5,885 nt of DNA, taken from assembly GCA_025363495.1 (NCBI GenBank), contig JANYDR010000025.1:1-5885 (forward strand). The letters run 5' to 3'. This document shows positions 1-5,885 of this stretch, piece after piece (the stretch's first letter is position 1; each line of letters opens with the position of its first letter). This DNA comes from Cyclobacteriaceae bacterium. GTDB lineage: Bacteria > Bacteroidota > Bacteroidia > Cytophagales > Cyclobacteriaceae. The notes beneath the pieces are model-generated. The model saw only the letters and a list, made by a program, of their open reading frames with translations, ran no database searches and was not told where the DNA came from. A program made the position numbers and the translations under genes.

Positions 1-1182
1 TCCTATTTAAATATTCCAAGAATCATTTCTGCCGCCGAGATCACCAATGCAGATGCAATACATCCTGGTTATGGTTTCCTGTCCGAACGTGCAGAGTTCT
101 CTGCCGTTTGTCATGAATACGGAATAAAGTTTATCGGACCAACACCCACGATGATCAACCTGATGGGTGATAAAGCAACTGCCAAGGATACCATGAGAAA
201 AGCAGGAGTTCCTGTGATTCCTGGTTCGGATGGATTGCTTTCTTCCATTGAAGAAGGAATGCAGATTGCCAAAGAGATCAAGTATCCTGTGATTGTGAAA
301 GCAACTGCTGGTGGCGGTGGCAAGGGAATGCGCATCATCAATGAAGAATCTGAGTTTAAGAAAGCATGGGATGATGCCAAACGAGAAGCCGCTGCTTCCT
401 TTGGAAATGATGGATTATATCTTGAAAAATTCGTTGAAGAGCCTCGTCACATTGAGATACAATTAGTTGGCGATCAATACGGAAAAGCGTGTCACTTGTC
501 AGAACGTGATTGCTCCATTCAACGCCGGCATCAGAAGCTTGTAGAAGAAACACCCTCTCCTATCGTCAGCCAGGAGTTGCGTGAGCGAATGGGTGAGGCG
601 GCTATCAAGGGAGCGAAGGCTATCAACTATGAAGGTGTAGGAACGATTGAGTTTCTCGTCGACAAGCATGGAGATTTCTACTTCATGGAAATGAATACGC
701 GGATCCAGGTAGAGCATCCGATCACGGAAGAGGTAACAGATTATGATCTTATTAAGGAACAAATAAAAGTTGCTGCGGGTGTGCCAATATCCGGAAGGAA
801 TTACTTCCCTAACCTGTTTGCAATGGAGTGCCGTATAAACGCAGAAGATCCTGCCAATGGATTTCGTCCGTCACCGGGCAAGATCATTAACCTGCACCTT
901 CCAGGGGGTCATGGTGTGCGTGTGGACAGTCACGTCTATGCCGGATATTCCATTCCTCCCAATTACGATTCAATGATTGCCAAACTTATTACCACGGGCC
1001 AGTCGCGGGAAGAAGTAATTACAAGAATGAAGAGAGCGCTTAGCGAATTTGTGATTGTTGGTATCAAGACCACGATTCCATTCCACCTGGCCTTGATGGA
1101 CAATGCGATCTTTAGGTCGGGTAAGTTCACGACAAAATTTCTGGAGACGTCGTTTGATTTTTCGCTGTTGAAGGAGCACTAG
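1..1182 (+). CDS. accC: Biotin carboxylase subunit of acetyl-CoA carboxylase (5' end missing)
   Basis: AccC carries out the ATP- and bicarbonate-dependent carboxylation of biotin on the carrier protein AccB, the first half-reaction of cytoplasmic acetyl-CoA carboxylase and so of malonyl-CoA and fatty acid synthesis. The frame is open from base 1, so the start lies upstream; 393 codons plus TAG are visible. Aligned from memory with E. coli AccC (449 residues), about 58 residues are missing. In local numbering (codon 1 at base 1) one sees HPGYGFLSE at 21-29, LMGDK at 54-58, the ATP-grasp lysine K100 followed by the glycine-rich loop GGGGKGMR at 104-111, HQK in the RRHQK segment near 175-179, E217 in TIEF, and EMNTRIQVEH at 230-239, which holds the metal and catalytic Glu/Asn/Arg residues. 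The C-terminal biotin carboxylase domain runs to the stop. The opening SYLNIP segment fits AccC better than propionyl-CoA carboxylase subunits. All key residues in view are intact. An accB gene would be expected just upstream, outside the window. Confidence 0.95.
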   Translation, partial: SYLNIPRIISAAEITNADAIHPGYGFLSERAEFSAVCHEYGIKFIGPTPTMINLMGDKATAKDTMRKAGVPVIPGSDGLLSSIEEGMQIAKEIKYPVIVKATAGGGGKGMRIINEESEFKKAWDDAKREAAASFGNDGLYLEKFVEEPRHIEIQLVGDQYGKACHLSERDCSIQRRHQKLVEETPSPIVSQELRERMGEAAIKGAKAINYEGVGTIEFLVDKHGDFYFMEMNTRIQVEHPITEEVTDYDLIKEQIKVAAGVPISGRNYFPNLFAMECRINAEDPANGFRPSPGKIINLHLPGGHGVRVDSHVYAGYSIPPNYDSMIAKLITTGQSREEVITRMKRALSEFVIVGIKTTIPFHLALMDNAIFRSGKFTTKFLETSFDFSLLKEH

Positions 1183-1258
1183 AAGACCAAGGGCGAAAGC
1201 TTGCCGGCCGTGCGCTGAAGTCGCGTCGCAAAGGTAAGACGAAAGAGTTATTAGAGGA

Positions 1259-1284
1259 AGCCACTTCGAAAGAGGTGGCTTTTT
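1259..1284 (+). terminator. Intrinsic terminator of accC
   Basis: A 9-bp stem AGCCACTTC / GAGGTGGCT (one G-T wobble) is closed by a GAAA tetraloop and followed directly by a run of five T (1280-1284). It lies 76 bases after the accC stop codon. The stable GNRA loop and T-run on the + strand are the classic form. The opposite strand lacks a T-run, so this terminator is directional. Confidence 0.85.
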
Positions 1285-1450
1285 CGTTCGTGAGGCTATT
1301 CATTACAGTATCTTTAATTATTAAGGCGAACATTAATTACTTTAAGAAAAAGGATTTGCAATGCTGGATGTAAGGTTTTCCAGACTAATGCTATAATTGC
1401 TCGAGGGCATTGGTGATAACAGCAACCGCACGCAAATCCGATGCAACAAT

Positions 1451-1478
1451 AAAAGGCTCCAGCAACCCGGAGCCTTTT
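1451..1478 (-). terminator. Intrinsic terminator of the GH3 glycosidase gene, probably bidirectional
   Basis: A perfect 10-bp inverted repeat, AAAAGGCTCC / GGAGCCTTTT, surrounds an 8-base loop. Read on the - strand, the hairpin begins 25 bases after the glycosidase stop codon and ends in TTTT. Because the stem begins with AAAA and ends with TTTT, it could also work on the + strand as a backstop for transcription coming through from accC. Confidence 0.85.
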
Positions 1479-1503
1479 CAATCATTACAATCTGAATCTT
1501 ACC

Positions 1504-3864
1504 TTATTTCTTCCCTGTCTTACTCACCAGTTCATTAACAGGTGTCTTCGGCACCAGCGATTTTGTTGTCTTCTCAACAATTATGTCCTTCGGCAACTTG
1601 AAAGAAGCAGACTGTTTCACAGTTTGTGACGTACCGATCTTTATTGTATAGATACCCGCATCCGCCACCCATGATGACAGCTTTGTCTGATACGAAGCGA
1701 GGTCGTTGGATGTGATGGTAAAGGTGAACGTCTGTGACTCTCCTGGCTTTAACAATGTCGTTTTCGCAAAAGCTTTTAACTCAGCCGATGGCTTGTCGAG
1801 TTTGTTGGTTGGCGCGCTGATATACAATTGAACAACCTCCTTACCGGCTGTCTTTCCTGAATTAGTCACCGTAATGGTAGCGGTCATTTTATCAGTAAAA
1901 GTCGGTGAGCTCAACTTCAGGTTACTATAGGTGAAATCGGTATATGACAAACCATAGCCGAATTCATACGCAGGTTTGATACCGAATGTGCTGTAGTATC
2001 GATAACCAACATAAACACCCTCTTCATATACCACTTCAGCTTCAAAGGCTTTCTGTCCAAACATGCCGGGCAGCGGTTTATCTTTAAACTCTTTGCCAGG
2101 AAAATTCTTTCCTGTCGGATCATCTGCATATGTCATTGGGAAAGTTGTTGCAAGTTTTCCGGAAGGATTCACTTTTCCGCTAAGCACATCCGTCATCGCA
2201 TTACCGCCTTCGAGTCCCGGTTGCCATGCAAGTAAAATAGCATCCGCGTCATCGCGCCACTGAGATACATCAATAGGACCAGCAATGTTAAGAACTACAA
2301 TCACTTTTTTATTCTTTGCATGAAACGCATCGGCAACATTTTTGATGAGCGCCTTTTCATTGGCTTTCAAATTATAATTACCATCCACATTTCTATCTTT
2401 TCCCTCGCCCGCATTTCTGCCAATGCTGATGATAGCCTGATCGTTGCTACCAGCTACTTTAGCAATCAGATCGGTGCTGATGGAGTACTCTTCCGGCGGT
2501 TCAGGTGGATTCATCAACTCCATCATCACATTTCCTTTAGGCCTTTTTGCGATTTCTTGTCCAATATAATTGGTGTAAGAAAGATAGAGTTCACCGTTCG
2601 TCGAAAATCCTCCATGGAATAGTCCTTCAGCCAATGAAACAGTGTACATCTTCGTCACATCCCCACTTCCCGTGCCACCGGCAATAAGCTCATAACCCGA
2701 GTTTCCCATAAGAGCAACAGAACTTCCAGGAGCAATCGGTAATGCATTATTGTTCTTCAATAGTATCATCCCTTCAGCAGCAGCCTCTCTTGAGATTTGC
2801 GCATTTTTCTTTAAGTCAGGGTTATCGGAATATTTATAGCCTTTATACGTGGGAGAAAGAAGTATAATGTTCAGTATCTCGGCGACATTCTGATCAATTA
2901 TCTTTGTTTCTAACTGTCCCGCCTTCACGGCCTCAAGAATTGCCTGCTTCTGTTGAGGCATACCGGGCATAAGCAAATTATTTCCGGCCTTTATCATTGC
3001 TACTGCATCTCTTCCGCCAAACCAATCAGACATCACAAAGCCTTTGAATCCCCACTCCTTGCGTAATATCGTTGTAAGTAGTTCGGGATTTTGCGCGGTG
3101 TGGGGACCGTTTACAAGGTTATAAGAACTCATAATTGTCCATGGCTGGGCCTTCCTCACCAGGATCTGCCAACCTCTGAGGTAGATTTCACGCAAAGCTC
3201 TTTCGCTTGCAATGGTGTTCACTGTGTTGCGATTGGTTTCTTGATTATTGGCAAAGAAGTGTTTTGCCGAAACACCTACCCCATTACTTTGGATACCGTT
3301 AACCATCGCCGCAGCAATGTTTCCTGTCACAATTGGATCTTCTGAATAGTATTCAAAGTTCCTTCCCCCTAAAGCATTGCGTTGGATATTTAAACCCGGT
3401 GCCAGTACAATGTCGATACCGTATTCTTTCGCTTCTGTACTAAAGGCAGCACCTACTTTTTTCACAAGTGTGGTATCCCAACTGGAAGCGAGTAATGTTC
3501 CGATCGGCCACGCTGTGGCATAGTAGAGGCGCGATTGACCCGCATTAAATGGATGAATACCTGCAGGTCCGTCACAAACAACAAGCGAAGGAATACCAAG
3601 TCGGGGAACTCCAACAATAGTTCCTCCGGCGCCGAGCACTCTTTTCTGTGCGTCAGTGGTTTCGCCGCTTGCTCCAGGCATTGGCATACCCGGCAAATTC
3701 ATACCACCGCCTACCAGAAGGTTTACCTTTTCTTCCAGTGTCATCGCAGATACGACTTCCTGGATTGAGTTTTTTCCTAGTTGAGGCAGATTTTGTGCGT
3801 TTACAAGAATGGCAGTACATGTCAATAGACATGCCAGCAACAATCGCTTGAGATCAGTAAACAT
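1504..3864 (-). CDS. Secreted family 3 glycoside hydrolase, probable beta-glucosidase
   Basis: This complete 786-residue enzyme is predicted to remove terminal sugars, most likely beta-linked glucose, from oligosaccharides by a retaining mechanism. Residues 1-23 form a type I signal peptide (basic start, hydrophobic core, cleavage near VNA|Q), placing it in the periplasm or outside. The early LLAC is too close to the N-terminus for a convincing lipobox. The (beta/alpha)8 barrel spans about 35-335, with DGPAG at 98-102 (substrate-binding Asp98), GRNFEYYSEDP at 167-177, KHF at 201-203 and SDW at 279-281, where Asp280 is the expected nucleophile. An alpha/beta sandwich follows at about 355-575; GEGKDR at 486-491 makes Glu487 the likely acid/base. 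EEGVYVGYRYY, FGYGLSY and a fibronectin-III-like domain (about 650-750) complete the usual GH3 order. A Met/Gly/Pro-rich loop lies near 52-66. The layout resembles Thermotoga Bgl3B more than E. coli BglX. The exact sugar cannot be read from sequence; xylosidase or arabinofuranosidase activity also occurs in GH3. It is divergent from a Nudix-type regulator that may control it. Confidence 0.92.
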   Translation of the reverse strand: MFTDLKRLLLACLLTCTAILVNAQNLPQLGKNSIQEVVSAMTLEEKVNLLVGGGMNLPGMPMPGASGETTDAQKRVLGAGGTIVGVPRLGIPSLVVCDGPAGIHPFNAGQSRLYYATAWPIGTLLASSWDTTLVKKVGAAFSTEAKEYGIDIVLAPGLNIQRNALGGRNFEYYSEDPIVTGNIAAAMVNGIQSNGVGVSAKHFFANNQETNRNTVNTIASERALREIYLRGWQILVRKAQPWTIMSSYNLVNGPHTAQNPELLTTILRKEWGFKGFVMSDWFGGRDAVAMIKAGNNLLMPGMPQQKQAILEAVKAGQLETKIIDQNVAEILNIILLSPTYKGYKYSDNPDLKKNAQISREAAAEGMILLKNNNALPIAPGSSVALMGNSGYELIAGGTGSGDVTKMYTVSLAEGLFHGGFSTNGELYLSYTNYIGQEIAKRPKGNVMMELMNPPEPPEEYSISTDLIAKVAGSNDQAIISIGRNAGEGKDRNVDGNYNLKANEKALIKNVADAFHAKNKKVIVVLNIAGPIDVSQWRDDADAILLAWQPGLEGGNAMTDVLSGKVNPSGKLATTFPMTYADDPTGKNFPGKEFKDKPLPGMFGQKAFEAEVVYEEGVYVGYRYYSTFGIKPAYEFGYGLSYTDFTYSNLKLSSPTFTDKMTATITVTNSGKTAGKEVVQLYISAPTNKLDKPSAELKAFAKTTLLKPGESQTFTFTITSNDLASYQTKLSSWVADAGIYTIKIGTSQTVKQSASFKLPKDIIVEKTTKSLVPKTPVNELVSKTGKK

Positions 3865-3892
3865 AATACTAAGTGTTTTGTGAATAAATTAA

Positions 3893-3909
3893 TGAGTCAT
3901 TATGACACA
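3893..3909. promoter_or_regulatory. 17-bp imperfect palindrome, candidate operator at the GH3 promoter
   Basis: TGAGTCAT-T-ATGACACA has arms matching at 7 of 8 positions around a single central T, with a perfect core GTCAT-T-ATGAC. It lies 28 bases before the glycosidase start codon, just downstream of and touching the predicted -7 element, so it would overlap the expected transcription start. That is a typical place for a repressor site. That the neighbouring Nudix-type regulator binds here is inferred only from position and symmetry. Confidence 0.4.
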
Positions 3910-3938
3910 ATGATAGTATATTTGAAGAACAAACCAAA
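3908..3938 (-). promoter_or_regulatory. Candidate Bacteroidota-type promoter of the GH3 gene
   Basis: On the - strand, TTTG (3938-3935) is followed after exactly 19 bases by TATCATTG (3915-3908), a 7-of-8 match to the Bacteroidota -7 consensus TAnnTTTG. The -7 box lies 43 bases before the ATG, giving an AT-rich leader of roughly 35 bases without a Shine-Dalgarno sequence, as is usual in this phylum. A second TTTG five bases further downstream gives a poorer spacing. Confidence 0.5.
3917..3924 (+). promoter_or_regulatory. Perfect -7-like box facing the Nudix regulator gene
   Basis: TATATTTG is a full match to the Bacteroidota -7 consensus TAnnTTTG on the + strand, and lies in the spacer of the opposing GH3 promoter. 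No good -33 TTTG is found 19-21 bases upstream, so it is weak as a promoter on its own. If used, it would give the regulator a leader of about 95 bases containing the palindrome at 3963-3981. Confidence 0.25.
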
Positions 3939-3962
3939 ACACTACAAGAATTTACAATTGGC

Positions 3963-3981
3963 GCATGAAATCAATTCATGC
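3963..3981. promoter_or_regulatory. 19-bp palindrome upstream of the Nudix regulator
   Basis: GCATGAA and TTCATGC form perfect 7-bp inverted arms around a 5-base centre (ATCAA). The site lies 45 bases before the regulator's start codon, in non-coding DNA. Size and symmetry suit a dimeric DNA-binding protein such as an NrtR/AraR-type regulator acting on its own promoter, though a small RNA hairpin in the leader is also possible. No matching copy was noticed near the other genes here. Confidence 0.4.
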
Positions 3982-4026
3982 CACTTTAGAAGATCTTTGT
4001 ATTTTTCGGCATTAATATGATTATCA

Positions 4027-4797
4027 ATGAAACTTAAAACTATAGAAGACTTCTTTCTTCACGGACATCAATTCAACCTCCCAGGGGTTTCCGTTGACAA
4101 CGTCATCTTTGGATTTCACGAAAATCAATTGAAAGTATTGCTATTGCAGTCGTTGGATAAGAATATCTGGATGCTGCCAGGAGGTTTTGTCGGAAAGAAG
4201 GAGCACATTGATGAAGCCGCGTCCCGCATCCTGAAAGATCGCACAGGATTGGATATCATCTTTCTGAAACAGTTTTACACATTCGGTAGTCCTCTGCGAT
4301 CTAATAACAAGATTCTGGTTAAAGCTCTTGAATCACTAAATCAGAAATACGATAAGGATCATTGGATCATGCAACGTTTCATTACCGTAGGCTATTATTC
4401 ACTTGTTGAATATGCAAATGTCAATCCTCAACCGGATGAGTTTTCATCCGTATGCGAATGGTACGACCTGGACCCCCTGCCTGAGCTCCTGCTGGATCAT
4501 AAGGAGATTATCTATAAGGCGCTGGATGAAATGCGGCTCAATCTTAACTATCAACCCATTGGATATAACCTTCTTCCAAAAGAGTTTACAATGAAAAATC
4601 TTCAGTCCATTTATGAAACCATCCTCGGCCGAAAGCTGGATCGTGGAAATTTCAATCGTAAAATCCTTTCTTATGATATTCTGGATAAGAAAGAAAAGCA
4701 CTATTCGGGTGGAGCACACAAAGCACCTTATTTATATAGTTTCAATAAGAAGAAATATTTCAAAGCCCTGGAAAATGGACTCGGAAGGGATTTTTGA
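4027..4797 (+). CDS. Nudix-fold transcriptional regulator of the NrtR/AraR type
   Basis: This complete 256-residue protein joins an N-terminal Nudix domain (about 20-155) to a C-terminal winged helix (about 175-245), the layout of NrtR, the NAD-biosynthesis regulator, and of Bacteroides AraR, the arabinose regulator. Such proteins use the Nudix fold to sense a nucleotide-sugar, ADP-ribose or sugar ligand and bind DNA as dimers. The Nudix box lies at 53-75. Its start, G-x5-E (G53, E59), and R67 are kept, but the catalytic REUxEE core reads RILKDR (67-72), so the metal-binding glutamates are lost and hydrolysis is unlikely. YNLLPKEFTMKNLQSIYE (180-197) and LDRGNFNRKI (204-213) look like the paired helices of the winged helix, the second being the probable recognition helix, followed by a GGAHKAPYLYSF wing. 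The start has no Shine-Dalgarno; a nearby ATG at 4017 is out of frame. It is divergent from the GH3 gene across 162 bases, which suggests it controls that gene and itself. The ligand is unknown. Confidence 0.88.
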   Translation: MKLKTIEDFFLHGHQFNLPGVSVDNVIFGFHENQLKVLLLQSLDKNIWMLPGGFVGKKEHIDEAASRILKDRTGLDIIFLKQFYTFGSPLRSNNKILVKALESLNQKYDKDHWIMQRFITVGYYSLVEYANVNPQPDEFSSVCEWYDLDPLPELLLDHKEIIYKALDEMRLNLNYQPIGYNLLPKEFTMKNLQSIYETILGRKLDRGNFNRKILSYDILDKKEKHYSGGAHKAPYLYSFNKKKYFKALENGLGRDF

Positions 4798-4799
4798 TT

Positions 4800-4820
4800 A
4801 GTCCTGTGAGGCAGGATTTT
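4800..4820 (+). terminator. Weak candidate terminator after the Nudix regulator gene
   Basis: A short stem AGTCCTG / CAGGATT (7 bp including one G-T wobble) around a TGAGG loop starts three bases after the stop codon and leads into a four-T stretch, two of which pair in the stem. The stem is short and the T-run brief, so termination may be partial. A stretch of 157 bases then follows before the next start codon. Confidence 0.4.
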
Positions 4821-4933
4821 CACGAATAAAGAAATTAAAAACTTTTGGCTCCATGAGTTGTCAATCAAAATAAATATTTCTGAGAACGATAGAACTTTTA
4901 CTTCATCAAATAAAACATTCGCAAATACAAGAA

Positions 4934-4961
4934 TTGGCAGTAATTTTAAATAGTAGATTTT
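4934..4961 (+). promoter_or_regulatory. Possible promoter of the ceramidase-like gene
   Basis: TTG (4934-4936) is followed after 17 bases by TAGATTTT (4954-4961), a 7-of-8 match to TAnnTTTG, ending 16 bases before the ATG. The spacing is shorter than the usual 19-21 bases and the surrounding DNA is very AT-rich, so chance matches are likely. The 180-base gap upstream does suggest that the gene has its own promoter. Confidence 0.25.
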
Positions 4962-4977
4962 ACAATCATTAACAGAT

Positions 4978-5885
4978 ATGAAAACGACGGCAAAATCAAT
5001 ACTAATATGTTGCTTGATAGTTACCGCCATTGGTAATTCTCATTTAAGTCTTGCTCAGAAAAACAAAGGAACAATTCTAAAAGCCGGAGCGGCCAAAGTT
5101 GATATTACACCAGAGCTAAGTGAATTACCCAAAGGCTATTTAGGTATTTATGACAGGATACACTCAAGGGCTATCGTTGTATCGGATGGAAAAAACATGG
5201 TAGCGCTAGTCACAATCGATATTGGGGGAATTTCAAATGAAATGGCTTCGAGCCTGATAAAAAAAATAGGAACCCAAACGGGTATACCTGACCAGAATAT
5301 TATGCTCACGGCCACCCATACACATAGCGTCCCGTTCCGGATGGGTGGTGATTTGTTTGAGTCTAAAGTGGTGAATTCTGTAAAGTTGGCAAAAGATAGG
5401 TTACAGGCCGCCAACATTGGATATGGTGAAGGTGTTTCCTATATAAATGTAAATCGCAATATCATCGATCCCAAAACAAGAAGGTGGTGGGAAGGTCCGA
5501 ATTACGATGCCCCTTCCGACAAATCCGTTGCCGTTGTCACCTTTGAATCTCTTGATGGCAAACCGATTGCCGTTTATTACAATTACGCTATGCACGCCGT
5601 TACCGTTGGTATGCTTGATATGGTAAGTGGGGATGTACCTGGAACCACTTCCAAATACATTGAAGATACCTTTGACGATAAAATAGTGGCAGTTTGGTCG
5701 ACCGGCGCTTGTGGAGACCAAAACCCAATCTACTTTCAACAGACATATGATTTACGTGAAATAAGGATAAAAGAATATGCCTCCAGAGGAATAGATATCA
5801 GCAATAGTATGCCTCCGGGAGGAGAAGGTCTAAATAGAAAAGACGCACAAGTAGCAAAATTGATGGATCAACAAAAACAACTAAT
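4978..5885 (+). CDS. Exported neutral/alkaline ceramidase-like protein (3' end missing)
   Basis: The first 302 codons of a gene that runs off the window. Residues 1-26 form a signal peptide with a Cys/Ile/Leu-rich core and likely cleavage at SLA|Q, so the protein is exported. The mature part starts with the family hallmark AGAAKVDITP (36-45), then VALVTIDIGG (75-84), LTATHTHS (110-117), NYAMHAVTVG (202-211), SGDVPG (217-222) and TGACGDQNP (242-250). These match the N-terminal domain of neutral/alkaline non-lysosomal ceramidases, where histidines in the THTH and the later AxH segments bind zinc; here these are H114/H116 and H206. True ceramidases carry GDVSPN with a serine nucleophile at the position of GDQNPI, and no serine is present here. 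The protein is therefore probably a metal-dependent hydrolase of another, unknown substrate rather than a proven ceramidase. Start choice: this ATG directly precedes the signal peptide. It shares strand with the regulator gene but is 180 bases away. Confidence 0.85.
   Translation, partial: MKTTAKSILICCLIVTAIGNSHLSLAQKNKGTILKAGAAKVDITPELSELPKGYLGIYDRIHSRAIVVSDGKNMVALVTIDIGGISNEMASSLIKKIGTQTGIPDQNIMLTATHTHSVPFRMGGDLFESKVVNSVKLAKDRLQAANIGYGEGVSYINVNRNIIDPKTRRWWEGPNYDAPSDKSVAVVTFESLDGKPIAVYYNYAMHAVTVGMLDMVSGDVPGTTSKYIEDTFDDKIVAVWSTGACGDQNPIYFQQTYDLREIRIKEYASRGIDISNSMPPGGEGLNRKDAQVAKLMDQQKQL

Larger units (their letters stand above)
1183..1503. other. Intergenic region between two convergent genes
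   Basis: These 321 bases separate the ends of accC (+) and the glycosidase gene (-). They hold two intrinsic-terminator hairpins, listed separately, one for each gene. The 166 bases between them (1285-1450) contain no convincing gene, RNA or repeat. A short open stretch on the - strand (1391-1477) has protein-like codon use but no start codon; it is listed among the findings. Confidence 0.7.

Noticed and set aside
1179..1370. Open frame overlapping the accC stop on the + strand, giving a basic stretch such as GRALKSRRKGKTKELLEE
   Set aside because: It has no start codon of its own, reads straight through the accC terminator hairpin, and turns into AT-rich unstructured sequence; probably chance or at most a relic.
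1525..1560. Lipoprotein or sorting-domain tail on the GH3 enzyme
   Set aside because: The C-terminal tail is only Lys/Thr-rich with no recognisable type IX sorting domain, and the LLAC near the N-terminus lies too early to serve as a lipobox.
3987..3998. Small AAGATCTT palindrome before the regulator gene
   Set aside because: Eight bases of symmetry in AT-rich DNA is expected by chance and it has no partner site.
4728..5030. 100-codon open frame on the - strand over the regulator end and the following gap
   Set aside because: Composition is typical of a reverse shadow of AT-rich DNA, it overlaps two real + strand genes, and no domain is recognisable.
5401..5739. 112-codon open frame on the - strand inside the ceramidase-like gene
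   Set aside because: The + strand frame here carries clear family motifs (NYAMHAVTVG, TGACGDQNP); the reverse frame is a shadow.

Overview
The window looks like a piece of a Bacteroidota chromosome, possibly of the Cytophagales type (the order is a guess). The evidence is as follows. The visible starts lack Shine-Dalgarno sequences and have AT-rich leaders. A promoter-like pair of the Bacteroidota form (TTTG, 19 bases, then a near match to TAnnTTTG) precedes the glycosidase gene. A Nudix-fold winged-helix regulator of the NrtR/AraR type, common in this phylum, sits beside an exported glycoside hydrolase. No mobile element, CRISPR array, tRNA or rRNA was seen.

Layout from left to right: (1) bases 1-1182, + strand, the 3' part of accC, the biotin carboxylase subunit of acetyl-CoA carboxylase, ending near a good hairpin terminator at 1259-1284. 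(2) A 321-base gap (1183-1503) holding that terminator and a second hairpin (1451-1478) that ends the convergent gene. (3) 1504-3864, - strand, a complete 786-residue secreted family 3 glycoside hydrolase, most likely a beta-glucosidase. (4) A 162-base divergent control region (3865-4026) with a promoter candidate and two palindromes. (5) 4027-4797, + strand, a complete 256-residue transcription factor made of a Nudix domain with a degraded catalytic box and a C-terminal winged helix. (6) A 180-base gap with a weak hairpin. (7) 4978-5885, + strand, the first 302 codons of an exported protein related to neutral/alkaline ceramidases, running off the window end.

accC is a housekeeping gene for fatty acid synthesis and is probably unrelated to the rest. 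The likely functional unit is the divergent pair: a sugar- or nucleotide-responsive Nudix regulator beside an exported glycosidase, which suggests local control of oligosaccharide breakdown. The ceramidase-like gene is exported too, but it lies behind its own 180-base gap and its link to the pair is uncertain. The most interesting points are the catalytically degraded Nudix box with candidate operators beside it, and the ceramidase-like protein that lacks the serine nucleophile motif of true ceramidases.
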